The notes below the pieces were generated by a model. It ran no database searches. It was not told the DNA's origin and saw nothing but the letters and a program-made list of their open reading frames with translations. This document shows, in pieces, positions 13,292 through 42,500 of a DNA stretch of 64,000 bases (the stretch's first letter is position 1; the number at the start of each line of letters is the position of its first letter). Where the stretch lies: contig OZ231126.1 in NCBI GenBank assembly GCA_965153355.1, positions 57,846,001 through 57,910,000 on the forward strand. Direction: 5' to 3'. The DNA is from Flaccisagitta enflata (taxonomy: Eukaryota; Chaetognatha; Sagittoidea; Aphragmophora). Position numbers and translations under genes: made by a program.

Positions 13292-13552
13292 CAGGATCCC
13301 GCCATTCGCTTGCCAACTGTAACGGGCGTCGTCGTTCCTGCCGATGTAGACTGGAAAGTGGTGACGTCCTACATGATGCGCGAGCACCGCATCGAAATAT
13401 CTGGTGGATTGGGAGGTTCCGCCGGAAAGATTTGGCGCATCGGCCTTATGGGTTACAACGCGCAACCGGATAATGTGAAGAGGCTCCTCCGCGTGCTCGG
13501 GGAGGCCTTAGATTTCGCCAGAAATGCTCAAAAAATTAACGGCAGCGGTTGA
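5837..13552 (+). CDS. AGXT: Alanine-glyoxylate / serine-pyruvate aminotransferase (AGXT), 7 exons
   Basis: Pyridoxal-phosphate class V aminotransferase that transfers the amino group from alanine (or serine) to glyoxylate. Exons: 5837-6106, 9545-9673, 9906-10051, 11632-11860, 11957-12221, 12542-12630 and 13295-13552. They sum to 1386 nt (461 aa) with consistent phases. Family hallmarks in order are [58 protein letters not shown] (Schiff-base lysine near residue 273), YHHTGP and RIGLMGYNA. Human AGXT is 392 aa. The extra roughly 65 N-terminal residues are rich in Ser, Arg and Lys with almost no acidic residues, which looks like a mitochondrial presequence. The C-terminus (INGSG) is not a peroxisomal KKL/SKL signal, so I infer a mitochondrial enzyme. 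Introns are packed with repeats: a 3.4-kb intron 1 holds TTC arrays and a foldback element, and intron 3 is mostly GAA. The 5' donor/acceptor at exon 6 is less typical, so that boundary is slightly less sure. Confidence 0.95.
6290..6699. mobile_element. Short TIR element (MITE), AGXT intron 1
   Basis: The left end is CACTTTTTTTTTATAAGAAC and the right end is GTTCTTATAAAAAAAAGTG, its inverse. The 410-bp interior is AT-rich with several AAGAAC/GTTCTT copies. A second member with the same ends lies at 38146-38573. There is no coding capacity, so it is non-autonomous. Confidence 0.7.
6718..6885 (+). repeat. SINE/MITE-like dispersed repeat (CCGT family)
   Basis: The head is TTTTTAGTTGCGGACACGCA, followed by a long CCGTCCGTCGGT run. 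The tail is GTGTATCCGGCCTTGTT, abutting a pyrimidine tract. Confidence 0.8.
6894..7285. repeat. TTC trinucleotide array
   Basis: Two long TTC blocks, about 6996-7130 and 7158-7281, are separated by TCC/TCT variants. All six-frame translations are homopolymeric Ser, Leu or Phe. The array directly follows the dispersed repeat tail at 6885, so it may have grown from that tail. Confidence 0.95.
7434..9240. mobile_element. Large foldback (inverted-arm) element, AGXT intron 1
   Basis: The left arm, for example CAGATCAGAAAACGCGACGT (7473), GATTCAGAGATGCATTCACA and TTGCTAACTTTATCAAATTT, recurs inverted in the right arm: CGCGTTTTCTGATCTGGC (9186), GCATCTCTGAATTATTAT and TTGATAAAGTTAGCAAATG. Inner segments also mirror each other around about 8394, for example GTTACTGACCCCAGATT (8357) against AATCTGGTGTCAGTAACTC (8415). 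GA microsatellites interrupt both inner arms. No transposase ORF is present. Ends are approximate. Confidence 0.75.
9299..9360 (-). repeat. Fragment of the CCGT-family dispersed repeat
   Basis: ACAAGGCCGCATACACGCCC matches the inverted tail of the family, followed by GGCGGGCAGGAGCGG. Only the tail third is present. Confidence 0.6.
10294..10974. repeat. GAA-rich array filling AGXT intron 3
   Basis: Roughly 680 bp of GAA units with GTG, GCA and GAG variants. ORFs of 119-308 aa (Glu/Val, Lys or poly-Ser/Leu) are artefacts of the array; all lie inside the intron between the exons ending 10051 and starting 11632. Confidence 0.95.
11000..11184 (-). repeat. SINE/MITE-like dispersed repeat (CCGT family), near full length
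   Basis: Inverted copy: AACAAGGCCGGATACACGGC at the left, GACCGACCGACGGACGGAC in the variable run, and GGGGTGTAGAGTCGCGTAGC at the right. It sits between two GAA arrays. Confidence 0.85.
11318..11545. repeat. Second GAA array, AGXT intron 3
   Basis: A near-pure GAA block (11429-11520) is flanked by variant GAA/GTG units. It ends less than 100 bp before the exon at 11632. Confidence 0.95.
12685..12768. repeat. GT dinucleotide microsatellite, AGXT intron 6
   Basis: About 42 GT units followed directly by CTCTCTCTCTC. Confidence 0.95.
12870..13064 (-). repeat. SINE/MITE-like dispersed repeat (CCGT family), full length
   Basis: Inverted copy from AACAAGGCCGGATACACGGC to GTAGCACGCGACTAAAA, with the GACGGACCGACGGACGGAC run. 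It lies in AGXT intron 6. Confidence 0.85.
13170..13284. repeat. CT microsatellite forming the pyrimidine tract of AGXT exon 7
   Basis: CTCACTCACT units pass into a pure CT run that ends in TGTGTGTGCAG, the acceptor of the exon starting at 13295. The microsatellite therefore supplies the polypyrimidine tract. Confidence 0.85.
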
Positions 13553-13768
13553 TTTTGTTAAAGAACAAATGACTTTGTCGAAGCATATTACAACATTCCT
13601 AACTAGCTTGTTGTTGAGTTACTTGCCTACTTAAGGGATGGTCACAAGTTCCCGTTTTGATTCAATTTAGCAAATGAATGAACAGTCAGTGATACAATCC
13701 CCGCCTCGAGCTGCATAATCCTTCATTGGTCATCCTCAGGTAGATAATTACTTCGCAGCTATAACATA

Positions 13769-13808
13769 GCAATAAAGGCGGCTAATCGCCGTAGCAAAAA
13801 AGTCGTAA

Positions 13809-13888
<80 letters not shown>

Positions 13889-14305
13889 CAGAGAGACAGA
13901 GAGAGAGACAGAGAAAACAGTTGTTTTCCCATTTTTCGACTCGATCACCATGGATAGATTGACAGACCAACAGATTGACAGATGGACTGACAGACAGATG
14001 GACAACGCCTCTCATTGAGTCCACAACCAAAATGAGAAAGAGACTTAGCTGCCAGCATGCACAATCATCATCTGGGACAATTTGAAGTTCAAATAGACTT
14101 CAATTAACTCAATTCTTCATTTTTGGAAAAAATGCAAAAATGTGAAAAAATAAAAAAAAGTTTAAAAAGGGCTACTCGATTGCACAGAATTCTGCTTGGC
14201 GTCATCTGAAAGAGTAGAATTAGCCCCAAAAAATGACCAACTTTCTCAAACGCCCCAAAAGAAAAAGGGAAATCCAAAAAGTTCTGCAGGTTCCTAAAAA
14301 TTTTG
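13769..14305 (+). repeat. ~500-bp dispersed repeat, copy downstream of AGXT
   Basis: Same order and orientation as 5143-5625: CAATAAAGGCGGCTAATCGC, then an expanded GA run (13805-13880), GTTCAAATAGACTTCAATTA, CTTGGCGTCATCTGAAAGAG, and CTGCAGG at the end. Confidence 0.8.
13771..13776 (+). promoter_or_regulatory. Candidate AGXT polyadenylation signal
   Basis: AATAAA lies 218 bp after the AGXT stop codon, at the very start of the downstream dispersed repeat. Placement is reasonable, but no transcript end is visible from sequence. Confidence 0.35.
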
Positions 14306-14369
14306 TGTTTGCCCAAACGCAATATCCGTCATCTTTGTCAGCAACTTGTAGCACATTGATAAACCTATC

Positions 14370-14561
14370 ATGCCGAACGCTCAAGAGGAATGCATGTGGT
14401 ACTTAGCATCGGCTCCATTCTACATCCTTCTCTGGACTGCCTATTTATTTGTGTTCCTGATTACTCAGGGACAGCTAAACTACATTTGGGTTCCCGCGTG
14501 GTATATTTGGTTACGCGACTGTTTCCTCTATTACATTGGTTTTCGACCATCTGAGTTCTGA
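14370..14561 (+). CDS. Small ORF, possible 63-aa two-helix membrane peptide
   Basis: I do not recognise this protein. It starts at an ATG with an in-frame stop seven codons upstream. Two hydrophobic stretches (about residues 10-30, FYILLWTAYLFVFLI, and 38-55) are separated by a short polar loop. An AATAAA lies 58 bp after the stop (14619-14624). It sits between AGXT and SKI2 on the same strand. Against it: no neighbouring exon, no known family, and a length that chance can reach. It could also be a remnant exon. Confidence 0.25.
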   Translation: MPNAQEECMWYLASAPFYILLWTAYLFVFLITQGQLNYIWVPAWYIWLRDCFLYYIGFRPSEF

Positions 14562-16028
14562 CGGTAATTTCAGGATCCACCTAAAGCCTACTCAGTTTTG
14601 AGTCTCAGCCACCAGATAAATAAAATGGGATGTGGGAAAGAACTGATGGGGACTTGAATTTCTAGTAATTGGGTCAAAGTGTAACGGAGATATACATTGT
14701 CATTATCCATCTATACAGAATGTGGGAGAACAGAACAAGCCGCAGGGTCTCAACATCTTTACTCCTTCTGCTTCAGTCCGAGCATAGTTTATACATATTC
14801 CAGTTGACCAAATCCCTCCTACCTCCCCGACCAGCCGAACGGTTGCCTTCAAAAGAGATCAAACTTTAAATCAAACCCCGACCATCCTTTCAGGTCCGGA
14901 CCATGCTTGAAAGAAGTTTGAGGGCAGCAGTATGAGCATTTCGGAGGGATCCCTCTGGCGGCATTATCATCGGATGGGCATGAATAAAATTGGCTGAAAG
15001 AAAAGACCATAGGTCTGTGGCTAAGTTGACCAGATTTTGAATTTGTTTACTCACCGACTTCCTGTATACATGGGTTGTCATTTAAGACATCATTCGAAAG
15101 CCTACGTTATCGAAAACATTGATGCCCCATCTGTGTAATCTTTCAATTGCTTGACCCGGATATGATTGCTAGTTCGGCCCCTGTTGCTCAGGCAGTTGAT
15201 TCTAGTTGGTGCGTTGTTTCTTCGTTCCTTATTTGGTTTCATTTTTTCCCTTTTGGTGAAATTAAACGTCTGAGGAGAAATAATGCTTCTAAAACAATCT
15301 CAATTTCAATCGTCTAAACACATGAAAGTTGAAACAGCGTTGCCTTTATCAGAAAACATGTGTTAAAATTTTTACTACCTCTGTCGACAAAAAGAAAGGG
15401 GGTGTTCAGACTAAATTACGTACAATTCAATTCATCACGGCTAAATTTTTCTGTAGTTTTACAATATTCTAACTCCAATCTATGATTATTTGAACATCAA
15501 CATTTAAAGGTCGGTTTGGATGTCTACTTGTCATTTTCACTCGAGCTAATCTAGGGATGATTCATCGGGATTTTGGCGCATCTGTATTTTCGACTGCAGT
15601 TAACTTTCAAGTTTGACACTGCCTTTGACAGGCTTTGTACGCGCTAGTTTGAGTTTCGTACTTTTGCGGACGCACACTTAGCATCCCCTGCATCAAGTTT
15701 CATTTCGCATCAAGTTTCATTCTGCATCACTTCTGTCTAACGTCTTAAGTAACATGTCTGCTGCGTTGAATGAAGTTTGGGGGTGTAGATGCTTATTCTC
15801 TCGTTAAATAACGATCGTTGCGGCGTGTTCATCGACCGAATGTTAGCTCTAATATTGAATGCGGGGGGAAGGGAGAGTGGGGATATCCTTTATCATGAAG
15901 CTGCAATGATGGAAAAGGGTGGTTATTTTGTTATCACGACTCGCAAGAGTTGAGCCTCCCTGTTGGCTCTCGTTGCACTCGTCGACCTTTTCGGTAGGAT
16001 TAACTTAGGCTTCTGTTTCCAGTGCAGG
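14562..16028. other. AGXT-SKI2 intergenic region and SKI2 upstream region
   Basis: No further gene is seen. The interval must contain the SKI2 promoter. A TTTCCAGTGCAG acceptor-like site immediately precedes the SKI2 ATG, so the first SKI2 exon may be non-coding and lie within this interval. ATCAAGTTTCATT is repeated near 15693-15726. Confidence 0.4.
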
Positions 16029-35292
<19,264 letters not shown>

Positions 35293-35647
35293 ATTGAGTC
35301 TCAAATGTGATCGTCTTAAATTGCCAGCGTGCTTTGCTTCGAATCAATCTAGTCCAATTGTTGTTGTGTAACTGCAAATTTAGCTCTTCCGAGTCATAAC
35401 GCAGTATGCATGAATTTTTAAAACACTAGGTCGAACCATTTTTTTGCTGTTTACCGTATATTCTTTTTTTTCAGCTTTTCACTGATACAAACTAAAAGTT
35501 AACGCTAATGATATATGACTACTAACAATGAAGAACTCGAATCTGCTCAACGTCTCAAAGAAAACTAGATGACAAGACCAAATGGAAATATGGTAAAATG
35601 CCAATTGTGATCATGAGAAAAAGTTTGCCGAGAAAATGCCAGTTACT
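35293..35647. other. SKI2-TMEM185 spacer
   Basis: A 355-bp spacer containing the SKI2 3' UTR and the TMEM185 promoter or 5' UTR. No clear AATAAA follows the SKI2 stop and I see no other feature. Confidence 0.5.
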
Positions 35648-38600
35648 ATGAACCTTTTTCAAACTGTTTTCACCGACTTCAATCCTAGGTGAGTCCTTTG
35701 GTTGTCATGGATGTCTCGCTGTCGCGAAATATCTGTAGTAGCGTCATTTGCATGTCTTCTTCATTTCTCCCAATCCAGCAAATTCGTGGTTTATACGGCG
35801 TTGTTCTTCTTCTCGCTTTTCTTCGCTTTACGTGCCGACGGGTTCATCCTCTGGTCTTACTGGTTCGTATTCATCCCTCTCTGGTTGTGGAAGGGGATCG
35901 TGTTCTTTGGGGCCGTTGTCGGCGTCATCGTTTGGGTATTCCGTCGCAATGAGTCTCCGCGCAGCACGACTCCCTCTATGGATGGAGAAGTTAATAACCT
36001 ACCCAATAATGGCGCGGGGCAGCTCACCAGCGGCATCACCGCAACGAATCGGCATTTCAAAGGTTTGTGGGTTTTGTAGTCATAGAAATTTCCTATTGTT
36101 AGTGGTTATTGATATTGATGATGAACCAATGATTCATTTGGTTGCTCCAAGCCAGCTTCACCGATCGATGTTCCTTTTCCTTCGCCAGCGATGTTGATGG
36201 CGTTTTCCACGCAAATGTTGCTGCTGGTTTTCGAGGTGTTGGCTTGTGACAAACTGGAATCTGCTCCCGAGAATTCATTAAAATGGATCGTGGTGTTCAG
36301 CCCCTTGATCTTCATATCTATTCTTTCGGTTTTCATATGTATTTGGTCCATCAAAAACGACCGATCTCTCGAAGCTGGTAATTCTCACTACTGCCGATTT
36401 TAGTTAGATCAAATTGTAACCAAAACGACGCCAGAAGAATTTCAAGAGCTGGTCAAGTGTTCAACATTTTTCCATCGACTTGTCCAGGAAACCATCGGAT
36501 GGCTATCCCCGGCTCGCAGCCGCTCCCATCATTCTCTATTCAAATGGAACTCATTTGTTCAATAAACATTCTCCAATTTATCTTCGTTGCCTTACGTCTT
36601 GACCTTTTTCTGGATTGGAGGTAAATCAAAGTTTTGACAGAGGCATCATTCGGCCCTGGCCATGGGATAGTAGCTATTTCACAGCCATCTTCAATCCATT
36701 TTTCTTAGGTGGTCGGTTGTTTTTATACCCGTATGGATAGTCATGTTCCTCGCTCTTATTGTTGTCTTATATTCAATGATACTGGCATGCCTTTTGATGC
36801 GGAGGTACGTAGACTCGAGTTTTTTCGCTAGAAAATTGAAAATTTCTCAAAAATGTGGTTAAAAAGTAACAATCTTTTCTTGATTTAAGCCCGGATATGA
36901 TTAACCAACAACGCCGTGGTAACGTCAATGCCGCGCTGGGAAATTTCTTTTTCATCGTTCCTCTGCTAGTATTCGAAATAATGCTCACAAAAAAGCTCGA
37001 CTTTCAGTATGGAATATCGCTTGGTATGTTCTTAATATTACCGAGTTCAAACTCATACGAGACGAGTACTACAGAAGGACCACTAATTTAGCGTGAGGCG
37101 GCACATAAAGTTTTAGCACCACCCCCTACAGCTCAAACCTATTAACCAATTTTTTCACTTGAAACTGTTCTGTATACCTTGGGGCAATACAAATGGCGCC
37201 ACCGTGGCGATTTTTGAATTTACACTTTTAACACCCCCAATTATGCGATTTTTTGGCCCTCGGGGGTGGTTCAGGGGTCTGCAAAAAATGATCATTTGGA
37301 GGGGATAAAAGTGGAAACGCAAAAATCCCCACGGTGGCGCCATTTGTATTGCCTCAAGGTATCCAAAGTTGTTCCGAGTGAAAAAGTCAGTTAATGGGTT
37401 TGAGCTGTAGGGGGTGGTGCTAAAAAATGTGCCGCCTCACGCTAAATTAGTGGTCCTTCTGTACTTTGTCGTGGCACCTTTTATTTCAACACAATTCAAG
37501 TAATTCCATAGGGCCTAGTCTTTCTATTTATTTCTCCTTTTCCCATGTTTGTTTTTCTTTCTCTCTCTATTCGCACACAGATGGAAGCACTCCACATCCT
37601 CACAAACCTTTCCTTTACACGTCGGTGGTGTTCCCTTTGTTAGTATCCTTTTTGACGCTCCTTTTTACTTCCGTTGGTCGCCGAGGCGGAAATCCTTGGT
37701 GGTGTGGCTTTAGAAAAGACTTTTGCTCTTTCCTGGTCCTCAATTTGTGCCCGATGCTGCAAGAGTATGGCAACATCTCTTATCAAGTAAGACAGACATC
37801 ACAACGAAGTGATGTACCAATCGCTTAACTAATGCTAGATTGTCTAATAGGCAGATTGATATGTCGAAACCCATTTGACAGTCAAATATATGGTATGCCG
37901 TATGCGTTTATGCAATTATTCAACTTGAAAGTCATATGTCAACAATGAGCATCTGCAACTGTAAATTCCTTTAAACCAATATCTCTGAGCAGAAGAAACA
38001 GATTTTCGCTTCTGCTGCTGCCGACGGGCATCAAGTCGAATGGTAAATTCAGCTAGTTATCTACGTACACAAACAAATGGGGAAGAGAGATCAGTTCCTA
38101 GTTTTTGATGAAATCGGCGGAAATTATCTTTCACAAGTCGAGTTACACTTTTTTTTTTTTATAAGAGACAACTTTTTTGAAATCAGCCTGGGTGTTCTTA
38201 ATTTTTCAGCCTGAAATTCTCTTAAAATGTTCTTAATTTTTTCGATGTTTAAAAATATAAAAATCATATGAAAATGCCTTATTTATAACAATTGTATCTT
38301 AAACTTGATAATCATCATGTTTTTTTTTTAAATAATGCCTGATTTCATAGGCAAATTAGGAAAAGAAGTCATTTTTGATAATAAAAAACCTATATTTCTA
38401 AAGAATTTGAATACAATTCATGTTTTAAATAAGAAACTAAAAAAAAAAAGTTCTTTTGAAAATGGCCAAAATTAAATCTCAGCCTGGGCTGTTTCTTATT
38501 TTGTTCTTAGAATTTTGGCAAATTTCAGGCTCATGTCTCTTATAAACTGGTCTCTTATAAAATAAAAAAAGTGTAATCAGCTTGGATTTATGAACATCGG

Positions 38601-39015
38601 AATGAAGCTCGGTGAAATTCCTAGATCGATCCAATGACAGATTGACAGTTAGATCAATGTCATAACAGCGCCCACAACATCGATAGGGACAGATTCAAAA
38701 ACCTGCGTGTAACTCAATTTATAGGTGCATTTCGACGACGAAGTATCCGACGATTTGGATTCGACCGTGTCGACGGTTCAGGGAACGCTAAGCCCTAGTG
38801 CCAGTTACGAAAGCGGCCGCCCTCCCTCTATTCACCCTTACCAACAACCGATCCCTTCCACCGTCTCCGCCGTTATCGATCCCACCTCCCCATCGTTTCC
38901 ATCCGGCCTCTCTCGCTCATTTTCTTCCAGACTGTTTAAATTCAAAAAGAAGAATATGCCGCCGGCCAAGTCTACGCCGGTCGTGCCTGTTCTTTATTTG
39001 GATATGCCTGATTAA
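35648..39015 (+). CDS. TMEM185: TMEM185-family multi-pass membrane protein, 8 exons
   Basis: Transmembrane protein of unknown biochemical role; the family is conserved in animals. Exons: 35648-35688, 35779-36062, 36189-36377, 36488-36620, 36709-36804, 36890-37023, 37581-37786 and 38725-39015. They sum to 1374 nt (457 aa; human about 350). Family signatures: MNLFQ...FNPSKF, SYWFVFIPLWLWKG, FKAMLMAF...LLLVFEVLACDK, DRSLE, SINILQFIFVALRLD, WIVMFLALIVVLYS, FFFIVPLLVFEIML, GRRGGNPWWCGFRKDFC, LQEYGNISY and the C-terminal LDMPD. Extra length is in a Ser/Asn/Pro-rich loop after residue 70, in about 15 residues at the start of exon 4 (its acceptor TTGTCCAG was chosen because it alone keeps frame), and in the Ser/Pro-rich tail. 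About eight to ten hydrophobic segments are visible. Introns 6 and 7 each carry a short TIR element. Confidence 0.93.
37072..37461. mobile_element. 390-bp full-palindrome MITE with TA target duplication, TMEM185 intron 6
   Basis: The left end CAGAAGGACCACTAATTTAG is mirrored by CTAAATTAGTGGTCCTTCTG. Further pairs include AATACAAATGGCGCCACCGT against ACGGTGGCGCCATTTGTATT. Flanking dinucleotides are TA on both sides (37070-37071, 37462-37463), as for Tc1/mariner-type insertion. There is no ORF. Confidence 0.85.
38146..38573. mobile_element. Short TIR element (MITE), TMEM185 intron 7
   Basis: The left CACTTTTTTTTTTTTATAAG is mirrored by CTTATAAAATAAAAAAAGTG, and AGAGAC against GTCTCT lies next to the ends. 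The inner pair is CAGCCTGGG against CCCAGGCTG-like text. Same family as 6290-6699. Confidence 0.75.
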
Positions 39016-39577
39016 GTTTACGGACGTGCGTTCTCTCGTTGGTTTTCACACACGCGCATGATCGAGAATATAATCGTTGCATCTTGACTACGGAAATTTT
39101 GCTTGTTTCATGGCTTTTGGCCAAGCTAGATTAGCTTTCGACGCATCAAATCCGCGACTTCCTCCCGTTATTGGCGTGGCGACAGTTAGAATTATAAACT
39201 AGATCAAAATCTCAGATAAACATATAGTTATTGGTAACAACTCTTGGATGTACGTACGTATTCGCAGTGAAGGCGTTTCGGCAAGCTCTTTGTTTAATGA
39301 TACAAAAATAGGTGCAGATAGTGTTTTTGTTATATTTTCATTCGCCAATCTCGCCAATTTTTTTTATCCTTCCGGTCTCATTGTCAGCCTTCCTTCCCCT
39401 CATATCGTATCCCGTATGTTTGTTACGCCCGACCGTCGTCATGTCCCGTTTCTCCCTTTCAACGGGTAATCTCCGCCTTACACAAATATTTTTTTCTCTT
39501 TTATTGATGGGCTTTTTACTTTACGCGTAATTGATCCTTTCAGTTTAGTGTGATAGTGATACAAATCCAAAGACGTT
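39016..39577. other. TMEM185 to zinc-finger gene spacer
   Basis: 562 bp that must include one 3' UTR and one promoter. A CCTTTCAG acceptor-like site at about 39536-39543 sits 35 bp before the next ATG, so that gene may have an upstream non-coding exon. No repeat element was recognised. Confidence 0.45.
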
Positions 39578-42500
39578 ATGGATATTGACGCTGCCACGAC
39601 CGAAATGTCTTTTCCCGATTCCTCCGATTTTGCATACCCGGACTCGTCCGAGACCGGCGACGACGCCGCGGCACGGGCTTGTCCTGGTGAAGGTGACGCA
39701 CGCAACGATTTGATCACCCCGGAACCGTTCGACAAAGAGACTGGGAGTTTGCCCAAGCTGACGATCCAAGACCATGACAGCGAACGCAAAGATGATGAGT
39801 TAGATGACAATCAGGACGCGACGCCAGATACCCCCGCTTCCAAGTCGTTTTCCATCAGCCTCGTCGGTAATCATAATATCATCGGCCACATATCCACCGA
39901 CGATTCGGGCTTCTGTCTTTCATCCAAAGACGGCGAAATGGAAGGTGACAAAGGCCACGATGACGTAAGCACGGACGCGAATAATCTCGAGGGGATACAT
40001 TCAGGTGACGACAATCTTGTATCTTCCAAAGACGTCAATGGCGACGACCGCGAATCTCCCCCGGACGAAATCTCTTACGCTTCCGAAGTGCCTCTGAAAG
40101 AAGCTGGTGCGGAGGTGAATAGCGACACAGTTATCGATGCCGTCTCGGCTCCCGATGTCGTCTCCGCCGCCGAAGAAGCGAATGCGATTGACGACGCGGA
40201 ATATGCCGACAGCGACAGAATAACCGATGTTGGCGCTGAAAACGGCACTCGAGCGACAACTTCACAATTGAATGATCCTCAATCATCGGCCAGCGATAAT
40301 GTTACGTCTACTCCGAACGACGGCCACGCATCGGAATCAACCTACATGGATTACGTTGACAGTGACAAAGTCACCGACATTGACGATGGAGACGTGAAAC
40401 CATCATTTACCAAAGAAGACTCCAAGGTTGAAACGGATGGTCAAGCCGGCGCATCTCCAAATCTCGATCCGAATCATTGGCGCGAGTTTCCGCTCGTTCT
40501 AGTCGGCAAAGAAGGTGACGTCGAACTACCGCCATTTTCACCGCAAGATTCTAAACCGGATACCGATCGCGTCCAACGAAGTCGACAAAACTCTTCCACG
40601 GCGTCGACGCCCGATATTCCGGAAAGATGTCCGACGCCCAACTGGTCTACGGACGGTAACAACGTCCTCGACAGTTTTGACGACTTGATCAGTTTGCTTC
40701 CGTGTGATCTTCGCGGGTGGGCGATTCACAAGTCCGAATGCGGCGGCTGTTTGGCACTCGTCCATACCCAAATCGAATTCAAAACGTTGGAATTGAGAAC
40801 GGACGTCGTCGTGGTTTTTGAACGGGAGTTACCAAAAATGAAAAAGTAGGTTCAAAATTGTTCATACCGAGAGCGATACACATACTCTGCAGATTGCTTC
40901 AGATCATTGGAAATTGGGCTTTACTGCCTTGAAAATAAGTAGGGGAGGGTGGGGCAAATCGGGCCAGGGGCTGCTGCAACAGCAGGCTCAGCACAACATC
41001 ATTCCTGACCTATACTGATACGATGACTGATAGGTTGTGATAAACTTTATCACCACCTCAACAATAGTCATTTTGGGTGACTTTTTGGTAGTGGATATTG
41101 TGAATAGGTCCAATACCTTACACATCGCATGAATCTTTGATACCGATTTGCTAGTCTTGCTGTATGACAGGATGATCAAAACGTGGGGTAAATCAGGCCA
41201 CCAGGAAATTCCTTTTATTTCTTTGTTAGCAGGTTTTTCATGGCTGTAAAATGCGACTTTTCAGGCTCAGGAATAATCTTTTTTTTTCAGTTTGCAAAAT
41301 CAAACGAATATGGCAATTATGTAATCAAATCAAACTCCAAGTTAGCTCCTGGCATCCTGGCAAAAAAAGGGTAATGTTGTGAGCCCCTAGAGAAATATGA
41401 AAATGAAATTAGTGGCCCGATTTGCCCACCTGGGGTAAATCGGGCTACATCAGGTTTTTTTTAAAAGATAGGCCCAAATAGAGATTGACCTTACATCCGG
41501 AATCTGAGTCCTTGTGAATTTTCCGATTTCTCTTTTAAACGCGGCCGGGCCAGAGGGATCAACGGCATGAGCTTGAGGTCTACTTAATCAGCCTTAATTT
41601 GGTCCTGAAAGATACCTCGGTGTATGCACATAACTCTGTTGATCTCATTAACCAAAATTTTGAACGTCTTAGGGGCCCCTAAGGGCCCCAAAAAAGCCCT
41701 TAATGAGGATTTTTTTCTGAAAAAAAAAGTGGGGTGCAATCGATAGGAAATTGTTTGATTCGCCTAGATCCAAAATCTTGCATTTTCACTTTTTTAAAAA
41801 AAACTTATAAATTTTTGTGTCACGCGTTGAGGACTGGGAAAAAAAATCACAAAATATTTTTTTGAAAAATGGTTTTTAAAAGTGGGGTGCAGTCGATAGG
41901 AAATTTTCTGATTTGCCTAGATCCAAAATCTTGTATTTTCATTTTTTTTTTCAAAAAACTTAGAAAATTTTTGTACCGCATGTTGGGGACTTAGAAAAAA
42001 AAATCACAAAATATTTTTTTGAAAAATGGTTTTTGAAAGTAGGGTGCAATCAATAGGAAATTGTTTGATTTGCCTAGATCCAAAATCCTGTAACTTTACT
42101 TTTTTTTCAAGAAACTTGGACTCTGTTGAAATTCACTGCCGGCCATATTTTCAAAGAAAGTTTAAAAATTCTTCTGGAACTTTTTCAGTTTGATATGGTT
42201 CAAACAAATGCTCATAACTTCTAAAGTATTTGAGCCAGAACCTTGAAATTTGAAACGTGCATTATTGAAAGCGCTGAGCAGGTCCATGCAAAAGAGTGAG
42301 CTACTGACTGACCTAGGAAAACTTTCGAGTCTAAGTCTACCAATGGGGCCCAATCTGGAATTAACTATATCACCCCTTAACCTATGGGTAAATGCCACCT
42401 TAACATGGAAATCAATTGCTTCAGGGAATTCATTTTAATAATTACCCAAAGAAAAACAGTAAAAGTGGCCCGATTTCCCCCCCCCCCCCCCCCTTTGAAG

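Noticed and set aside
39248-39530. 72-73-aa ORFs before the zinc-finger gene
   Set aside because: No family match, codon bias or splice support; probably UTR or promoter sequence.
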